From NCBI GenBank assembly GCA_009602725.1, contig WELB01000095.1, positions 93,030 through 141,901 of the forward strand: a stretch of DNA of 48,872 nt. The letters run 5' to 3'. The position numbers and the translations under genes are program-made. This stretch comes from Spirogloea muscicola (taxonomy: Eukaryota > Streptophyta > Zygnematophyceae > Spirogloeales > Spirogloeaceae). Below the pieces are notes generated by a model that saw only the letters and a program-made list of their open reading frames with translations, made no database searches and was not told the DNA's origin. Within the stretch, counting starts at the first letter, position 1. Each line of letters begins with the position of its first letter. Shown here in pieces: positions 41,640 to 48,872 of the stretch.

Positions 41640-42370
41640 ATGTTCACGGACTGTCTATTCCTTGTTGGGCTGGCCTCTTACAGCCATTGCCTTATCATCA
41701 GCCCAATTTGATTGACTGAAAGAGACGTATAGAGGCGCAATCAATTGGATCCGCTCTAATTATTTCTCCGTCTTTTCACTTGCTTGGGTGAACAAGATGC
41801 GCCTTGCCATCTCTTATGTCGTGCACTTGTGGGCAGCCTGCGCCTTAGCTGACTGCCTACGAATTTCAACAGGATGACGCTTTCCGCCTGCTAGTCACTC
41901 CAATCTGCAAGTGTTGACTAGGGGTTATCGAGCAAGTGTTCGCAGATGTCACGGAGAGTAGAATCGTCTCTATGCGCCTTCCGGCCTTTGGATCTTGTCT
42001 CAAGCTCTTTAGCTGGCCGCTTACAGTCATCAACGTACTTTAGTAGAGCTATCTAATTTCTCATTCTGCTGTTGTCAACTTTGGCTGTCAGCTGTGATCG
42101 ACGCTTTGTCAATAAGGCTGCGCATCTCACTGCTCAATTCCTTTTGCAGCTGCCACTTACTCCGACTTGCGGCTGCTGAGTCGGAGTTACTAAGCCCCAA
42201 ATTCGCTGTAGTCTCTTGCATAGCTGTATGGTCTTGGCGCCATCCGGCCCTTGGACCTTGTTCAATCTGGGCTTTCTGGGCTGGCTTTCCCAGACCCCGG
42301 CCTCTTCTTGGAAGAGCTTACTCGGCTGGCTTTGCCAGCCCCTATCCTCAGTGGGCGAGCCCTTTCTTCC
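41640..42370 (+). mobile_element. Non-LTR element end relic and several 3' tails
   Basis: At 41760-41945 the plus strand reads SLAWVNKMRLAISYVVHLWA-like sequence and later SNLQVLTRGY with the stop changed to CGA, matching the ends of the other copies. Tails with the GGGCTGGC...GCC stem occur at about 41665, 41990-42020, 42276 and 42335. The last is followed by TATCCTCAGTGGGCGAGCCC. They lie 0.5-1.2 kb upstream of the CCT-domain gene. Confidence 0.6.
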
Positions 42371-42883
42371 TTTCTTCTTACTCGGGCTTTAGGCTATCGC
42401 CGTACATTGTAAGTGCTGTCTCTTCTCTGGACGAGCTGTTTCTTCGAAGGCGCAAGGGAGGTGAGTCAAATCCACGGTCGTGGGGGATTGATAAGACCCA
42501 ACGGAACGGTGCCATGAAGCCGTTCAGTCGCCGTCTCGTCAGGTCTTCGTGCTGCGGGCGGGGGCGCGAGCCAGCCCACACGCGCCCGGGGGGGCAAGTA
42601 CGATGTGATCTGTCCCCAGGCGCTTTTGCGCACGAATTTGCTGACGCGATACAATCTGCTGCCAGTGCTGATTTCTTCCCCCCAGCTCCGGTCCCCCCCG
42701 CCGCCTCCTCACCCCTTTCCTTTCTTCTCCCCGGCGCCCGCTCTGGCCGCCGCCGCCAGCGCCGCCGCCGCCTGCGNCGGCGCCGCGCGTAGCTCCGCAG
42801 TGCGCGGGCGCTGCGAGACGGTGGCGGCGGCGGCGGCGGCGGCGGCAACAGTGGCGGCCGCCGAAGCCCAGGGCTCCGGCTGG

Positions 42884-45716
42884 ATGTCTGGGGGCGATGC
42901 GGACTTCCCGTTCGGCGGCGTGGACGCACTCTTCCTGCCGGAGCTCGGTGGCGGCGCCGAGGAGCTCCTCTCCGGCGCCGACTTCGAGAAGAACTTCTTC
43001 CACGTCCACAATGGCGTCGTGAGTGCCGCCGCCGCCGGCACCGACAGCCCCCTGCCGACTGACAGCCGCTCTTTGTTTAGCTGCTATTCAAATTTCGGCA
43101 GCCGCATTTCTTTCTGCTGACCTCGCCACCTCCCGCTCCCAGGTGTCGGACTTTGATGGCTTCGGCGGCGTCGACCTCATGGGCGAGCCCCTGCACGACG
43201 ACGACGATGACGCGTTCCGCCACCTGGCGGCGTCCGTGGGCCTGGGCAACGACGGCAGCGACGCCGGCGGCGCTGGCGGCGGCGATGCTGGAATCAGCGG
43301 GGGAGCGCCCTTCTCGCTCGTGGACGTGAAGCCGGAGCCCGGCCGCAATGGCGGCCTCGAGGTCCCCAATGGGCCGTCGTTAGAGGAGAACCTCAAGCAG
43401 CCGGCCAGCCAGCTCGAGCAGCGTGTGCTATCGACGTCGTACGGCCAGTCGCTGCCAGTCCAGCGGGGTATGGGCGGCAGCGGCGGCGAAAATGGAGACA
43501 AGCGCAGCAGTGGTTTGGTCAGCAAGGGGCCAGCTGCGCTGCGCCGGCAGCTCAGCGTGCCGGCGGCCATGCCCTTCCAGACGGACTTGTACCTCCATCG
43601 GCCGCCATTGTCGCCGAGCAGCCAGGCGACGGCGGCGACGCGGAACCTGTTGTCGCCGGGGACCAGCGCCGCGGAGCGGTTTACCAAGCTGTCAATCAGC
43701 CCCAGCATGAGCATGGTGCCACCACCGTTTGCGCCTGTGTATGATGGGTCGCCGTTGCCGGCCGCTGCCTCCCCAAAGGCCGCTGCGACAAAGTCGCACC
43801 ACAAGAACGGCACGCTGGTCAACGCCGCCACTGGAGGCAGCCCCCGCCAGTTGACGCCCATTGCCCCGAGCCCAGGCCCCTCCGCTCACAGCTACGGCGG
43901 CATCCCTGGCGGTGGCGGCGCTGGCGGCGGCGGCGGCAGTGTGGGCCCTGCTGGCAAGCCACATAAGATGGACTCTACCAATGCTGTGATAAAGACAGAG
44001 GTGCCAAACGGCGGCGCTACTGGCGGCGGCAGCGGCGGTGGCACCGGTGGTGGTGGCGAGAAGCTGAAGCCCTTGTTGATGGCCCCACCAGCCCCCGGCA
44101 TGATGCACATGGGGGCCTTGGCAGCGGCAGGCGACCAGGGTGGTGCCATGCCCAACGTGGACGCCGGCGGGGACGGCCTGCGGCCATTGCTGGCGATGGT
44201 CCGACCGCCGCCGCGCAGCATAGCAATGCACCGGAGCTACTCAAGCCACGCGCTGGGGCAGCTCCGGACGCTGGCCCCAGCGCCGCCGCCGCCGCCGCCG
44301 CCGCTGCCTATGGCCGAGGGCGCGATGCTGCCTGGCGCCGTGGCGGGCTTCGCCCGCGTCGCTCCGCTCGACCACATGGGGCGCATGGCCGTGCCGGCGG
44401 TGCGGATGCAGCCCACGCTGTCGGACCTCCAGGGCATGCACGTGCGACCCATTATGGCCCCCATGGGGGGCATGCGGCGCGTGCACTCTACCGGGGACAT
44501 CCAGGTAATGCTTATGACTGGTGCTCTGTCCTGTCTGCACAATTTTCTTAAACTTGCTGGCAGAAGCAAACCCCTCTTCAGAACATCTTCAGCACTCTTA
44601 GCACTAATAAATTGACATGGCCGTGCGGTCGGCTCTGCTACTTTGGCCATGTTGCAGGGCATGCAGATGCAGATGGCCATGAATGGTATGCCAGTTGGTC
44701 CTTATGATGAGGGCTCTTTCAAGATTGGCCGGTACACGCTGGAGGAGCGGAAAATGCGGATCAGCCGCTATCGGCAGAAGCGTACTGAGCGCAACTTCAA
44801 CAAGAAAATCAAGGTCAGTGGAGCGAACAGACACAACAATGCCATGGTCAAGCTGGCAATGACTTGGCGCCCCAACTGCAGCCTGTCTGGTCACAACGCC
44901 ACAATCTCAAACTTGCTCATTCTTCAAGCTGGTGTGACTTAAGTGGAACTTGCACGCTCGCCATTTGCTGTTTGTTTGCTCTTTCACCCCTCCTTGTCAA
45001 TGCTGTCACTGGACCATCCGCAAGTACAGATTCTACACAGCTGAGGGTGGTTTCACTAGCCTTTGCTGAGTCCTGGTCCCTTGCTGCTGTCTGCTGGGTG
45101 CTGTCCTGATTGAGAGTCTAATGTACGTCACCACATGTGTGCTTACCATTTCCCCGGGCTCCTGACATATTATCGTTGTTCTTGTACTTGGCAAACTTGG
45201 TCTCCTTCCCTGTCTTGCAAAGTACGCATGCCGCAAGACACTGGCGGACAGTCGACCCAGGGTCCGGGGCCGCTTTGCACGTAATGACGAAGTTGGGGAC
45301 CATACCCAGGATGATGACGAGGTACATATCACCATACATATGTTTCACAATTGCCTATGTTCTAGGAGTTTGCCTGCTATATCTCATGTCAATCATACCA
45401 ACAATACCACCATCTCCTATAAGTATGTGTGGACTACACTGCTCCAGGGCTTGCGCAATGCGCCCTTCTTTTGGAATGCTGTAGTACTTTGTGTAAGTGC
45501 ATTATGTGGCATCCTTGACCTTCAGAATTGATGATGAGGAGGGCTTCTGTGCATGTTGTTGTTTGAGCATCTTGTCAGGGAGATATGGTGCTTGACGATG
45601 ACGATCTCTTATTGGATGATGGTGGGGAACATGGCGACCTCACGTCCTTGCTCAGAGATAGCCCCCTGGGCCCCGGGCCCTTGGTCGTGAAGCTTGAGCC
45701 CGCTAACAGCAACTGA
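42884..45716 (+). CDS. CCT-domain transcriptional regulator (no B-box seen), five exons, 629 aa
   Basis: Exons are 42884-43018, 43143-44504, 44658-44813, 45223-45321 and 45579-45716, all phase 0 with GT/AG ends. The start is MSGGDADFPFGGVD; the frame is open upstream to 42605 but is compositionally biased. Residues about 531-574 form a complete CCT motif (RISRYRQKRTERNFNKKIK, then YACRKTLADSRPRVRGRFAR), which contains a nuclear localisation signal and in plants mediates DNA or NF-Y contacts. An intron falls between Lys and Tyr in the middle of the motif. The N-terminal half is Gly/Ala/Pro-rich with an acidic stretch (HDDDDDAFRHL). The C-terminus has LDDDDLLLDDGG and ends VVKLEPANSN. No B-box zinc finger or receiver domain is visible, so it belongs to the CMF-like group rather than CONSTANS or PRR. 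Light, clock or flowering-type roles are family inference only. Confidence 0.82.
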
Positions 45717-47607
45717 GATACAGGCACCGTGAGTCTGATTTGACGTACTACAGAGGGGGTTTCGGGGCGTGGCTTGTCATCGGCCACAACGCCTCTACGT
45801 ATTGACGTTTGTTGCCTCTCCTTAGGAGATCCCTGGTTGTGAGGCTTGGCTCGCCCACTCGATGACACCATGCAAGCACGGCGACGGCGCGGACACTTGT
45901 ACAGAGGGCCTGACTGAGGCACTTTCTTTGTTCCTACGCTCCTTGATTAGCTAACTCTCCACGGAGAGCAGCTATGTGGGAGGAATAGGATCCTCCAACT
46001 TATCTGGTAGTGGCTACGCTTATCAACACCGAAGCTGGACACCACAGCTTTGACTGTGAAAGCGGGGCGTCCAGGACGCTCTGCAATGTGGGGCTCCCAG
46101 TGTACAGTACCTTGACACCCAAGGTCCCAAAACATTTGCCAGTTTTGAAGAGAGCACAGGTCTGTTGGTAGCTACGCAAAGGTGACACGTACGAAAAGCT
46201 GCACAAAGTGCACTTTGAGCATATGTGCTCCTCTCAATCTACGGCCTTGTTTTGTGCACGCATCCGACTCTTATAGACATGCATTGAGCTCCCTTCCTTC
46301 AGAAAGTTGGCCTTAGCTATGCTCACTATCCAACTTTCTGGCTATCGTGGACCCCTGCACTTAGGCTAATCAACTCAGGTATTTACCCGGAATGCTTCAA
46401 AGAGTTCTCATGTACGACAAACCTTTGGCCTCGAGCCAGGGGCTTGGTGCAAGTGTTTCATGCAAAATGCCACCGGCTTGGTGGCAAGTCAGCCCCATGC
46501 ACAGCCTGTCTTCTGAAGCGCTGTGCTGTTGTAGAGGTTTGCGGCCACTACTATTCAGTATGGTCGTGGTCAAGATCATGTAGCACTAAGGGGCAGTACT
46601 TGTCACACACGGCAGGTACCGTTAGATGATGACAAATTGTCGAAAGATTAGATTAGGCACAAGTCTTTGCCTCACATGTCCATCATCTGTGACATGTCAA
46701 CACAGATAGCAAGCTCCACGAAAATCTGAATCCATCAGTGAGGCAGTTAGCCCTGACCTGACCTGCAATTTGCACCAGCCATGCAGGAGGTGGATGACTT
46801 TTCATTTCTGGCACTTTGCCGAGTAATATGATAGGCTTGTAAACTTGGAAGTCAAATTCTTTGAGCATGCTCTTAGTGCAGAAGCTTCAAACAAGACTGT
46901 ACCGAAGCTGAGTGGCATCAGTGATGCATGAGTCCTGACACAGTACCAGCCAACAAAGCAATTCTTTCAAGGGGGGAAGGGCTGTAAATAGCCAGTCCAC
47001 AAGAGAACCAAAAGTGCCAGCAAGCATGAGCACCAGTTGCTGTATTGAGACTGAAAGAAGCTCATCATCGATTCGGGCAAACGAAATTTTGACGACCGCT
47101 GGAGCTCATGATGGTGCACAGCATGGCCCGGTATGGTGGAGGCCAGTAGCCAAGCAGCTATGAAAATGGCTGTGCATGGCGCATCTGCCACTGAGTGACG
47201 CTGGCCAAGCGTAAAGACCTTAAAAACCCTGAACAAGTGGTGGCATTGGCACCCAAGTTCTTGCTTGCCATGACTTTCAGAAGCAATAGCAGGACATATC
47301 AGAAGATGGTTAAGACAAGACTGGCTGCCACAGGTTGCTCTGCCACAGATGATGGAGCCAATTCTGCAAGTAAAGACAAAGCAGATTACATTGATAGTGG
47401 ACTTTCTGGGGGCGCAGTTTCGTAGTCTGATGTGTATTAATGTGCATATGCTGAAGCAGTGGCATGTGATTCGCCTTATGCATATGTCGACTCTTGCTCC
47501 ATCACTTACACACGCGGCCAGCTTGGCCTCCCAGACCAAGATGCGAGTGAGTAATTGTGCAGATGAGAAACACAAAAGTTCCATGATTTGCTGCACAGAG
47601 CTCGCTG
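45717..47607. other. Intergenic region between convergent genes
   Basis: No supported gene. The 3' untranslated regions of the CCT gene (left) and the zinc-finger gene (right) should lie at the edges. An inverted retroelement tail is present at about 46970-47000 (GGGCTGTAAATAGCCAGTCC). A 209-codon open frame on the minus strand here has no domain, overlaps the tail and is not considered a gene. Confidence 0.5.
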
Positions 47608-48872
47608 TTAGCGGCGGTAGTCCCGCAAAGGACCTCGAAGGGGCGGCGAGCGGCTCCGCACATGGTCCAGACCTCTAGACCGGCCAGGCGAAGGCCGCCG
47701 CTCGCCCCACACAGCGCCAGACATAGCATCCTGGTATCTGTCATCCCTGTACCGGTCATCGTATCGGTCTCTGCCTCGATCAGGATTGCGAGCTCCCCAT
47801 TGATGAGTGCCGCCGCCACTGCGGTCCTCAAACATCAAGTCTCGGTAACGGGCGCTCATTGCCATGGGGTCGTTGCCCCAGCCGCCACCACTGCCGGCGC
47901 CGGCGCCAGCCATCCCAAAGGCCGGGCCTGGTGGTTGCAGGCCATGCATGCCGACAGCGTGCCCAAGCGGGGACGACGCTGCCGCCGCCGCTGCCGCCGC
48001 AGCCGCGGCTGCTCGTAGTTGCATGCAGTTGTTGCAGTATGCACGCCGCGCAAAATTGAGATTCCCGCACCTGCACATGTTGGTTGCAGCACAGCTTTAG
48101 CTAGTGACACACAGCGCCCATGCTCGCGGCATAACACTTATTCTGGCACACAAGAAGAGTGACGATCTGACTTATCATACATGTAACTGAAATTTTGTCA
48201 ATGACAGCACATGTGCACAAGGGCTGCCCGGGCAGGGGCTGCGCACATGGGGTTTGTGCAGATCCAGTCGCCCTCTCGCGGCTCCACGTTGGGGTTGTTC
48301 CGGCGGAATCCGCCGTCGCCGCCGCCGCCGCCGCCGCTGCCGCCGCCTCCACCGCGCTGCAGCGGCACATACCCGCCGCCCGGCCCGCCGAAGCTGCCGC
48401 TGCCAGTGCTGCGGGCGTTGCTGTACACGCCACCATCCCTGCTGTAACCATCCGCTGCCCTTGGGTAGCTCGGTGCAGCCGACGGTGAGAACCCCCTGCT
48501 AGCTGCATACTGAGCCGCGCCCTGGATCTGCGGCTGCGGCACGTAGCCCGGCGGCGCCTGGTCCGAGAACCCCGTGCTCCGCCGGCCCTCGCTGCGGTCG
48601 CGGTGATGGCTCCCCGAGCTGCCGCCATCCCGCCCGCAGGACAAGTCGGCGTCCCAACTGCCGGCGGCGTGCCTGTCGCGCGCTCCTCGCGGCAGGTCCG
48701 TCCGGCCGGGCGATGAGCGGTCGAAGCCGCTGCTCCGAGGCCGCTCCCTCTCCCGCCCCCTCTCCTGCTCCCCCTCCCTCTCACGCTCCCTCTCCTCCCG
48801 CTTCCTCTCCTGCTGCACCTCGGCCCCCCCCTCCCTCTCCTCCTCCCTCCGCCTCTCGCCCTCCCTCCCCCC
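47608..48872 (-). CDS. RanBP2-type zinc-finger RNA-binding protein (5' end beyond the window)
   Basis: Two exons are visible on the minus strand: 48872-48247 (open to the edge, so the start lies outside) and 48070-47608. The junction AT|GTGCGC to TGTGCAG|G re-forms a Met codon inside the zinc finger. It gives EGDWICTNPMC, then GNLNFARRAYCNNC, a complete RanBP2 finger (W-x-C-x4-C-x10-C-x2-C with the Asn and Phe/Arg residues typical of single-stranded RNA binding). Upstream is a long Arg/Glu-repeat region (RERERE type), then a Gly/Ser/Tyr-rich stretch. Downstream are a poly-Ala tract of about 14 residues, an Arg/Asp/Tyr-rich part (DRYDDRYRDDRYQ) and RS dipeptides near the C-terminus (SRSPP). 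Likely nuclear and involved in RNA processing (family inference). No RNA-recognition motif lies within the window. Confidence 0.8.

Noticed and set aside
46967-47596. 209-codon open frame on the minus strand
   Set aside because: No recognisable domain, unusual composition rich in Cys, Ile and His, and overlap with a retroelement tail. There is no supporting splice or homology signal.
1-48872. CRISPR arrays, bacterial operons, Shine-Dalgarno sites or prophage
   Set aside because: None seen. Spliceosomal introns and gene families show a eukaryotic nuclear genome, and the tandem repeats found have no spacer structure.

Overview
This is nuclear DNA of a eukaryote, and almost certainly of the green lineage. 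Genes are split by GT-AG introns and exons are GC-rich. Two introns carry plant-type telomere-like (TTTAGGG) repeats. The gene families also fit: a glyoxal-oxidase-like protein, an IQ-BAG protein and a CCT-domain protein. A streptophyte or other green alga is the best guess, but the species cannot be named from the sequence. Gene models were built by eye by joining open frames at GT/AG sites with matching phases and by comparing paralogues inside the window.

Layout. (1) 14-5694: a 12-exon secreted fusion protein, an HHIP-like/PQQ sugar-dehydrogenase-type beta-propeller joined by a proline-rich linker to a glyoxal-oxidase-like domain. A broken second copy of the oxidase half lies tail-to-tail at 6830-8175. 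(2) 8.4-13.5 kb: retroelement debris. It includes a 406-codon 3' piece of a non-LTR retrotransposon with a restriction-endonuclease-like domain, and a short cytosine-methyltransferase-like fragment. (3) 13.6-37.3 kb: seven members of one F-box/leucine-rich-repeat family. Loci B and D are intact. A and C carry frameshifts, E, F and G are clear pseudogenes, and B and C sit in a tandem segmental duplication. Between them lie a decayed Ty1/copia pol (about 18.34-20.24 kb), many 5'-truncated non-LTR elements, a small Tourist-like MITE, a 35-bp tandem repeat, a 386-bp near-perfect palindrome and a 233-base assembly gap. (4) 38.5-48.9 kb: three ordinary housekeeping/regulatory genes, namely an IQ-BAG co-chaperone (+), a CCT-domain transcriptional regulator (+), and the 3' part of a RanBP2-type zinc-finger RNA-binding protein (-).

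The genes do not form one pathway. The most notable items are the dehydrogenase-oxidase fusion, whose copper-radical residues look substituted, and the birth-and-death F-box/LRR cluster interleaved with one retroelement family. Copies of that family share the C-terminal motif LTRGY and a GGGCTGGC...GCCAGCC stem-loop in the 3' tail.
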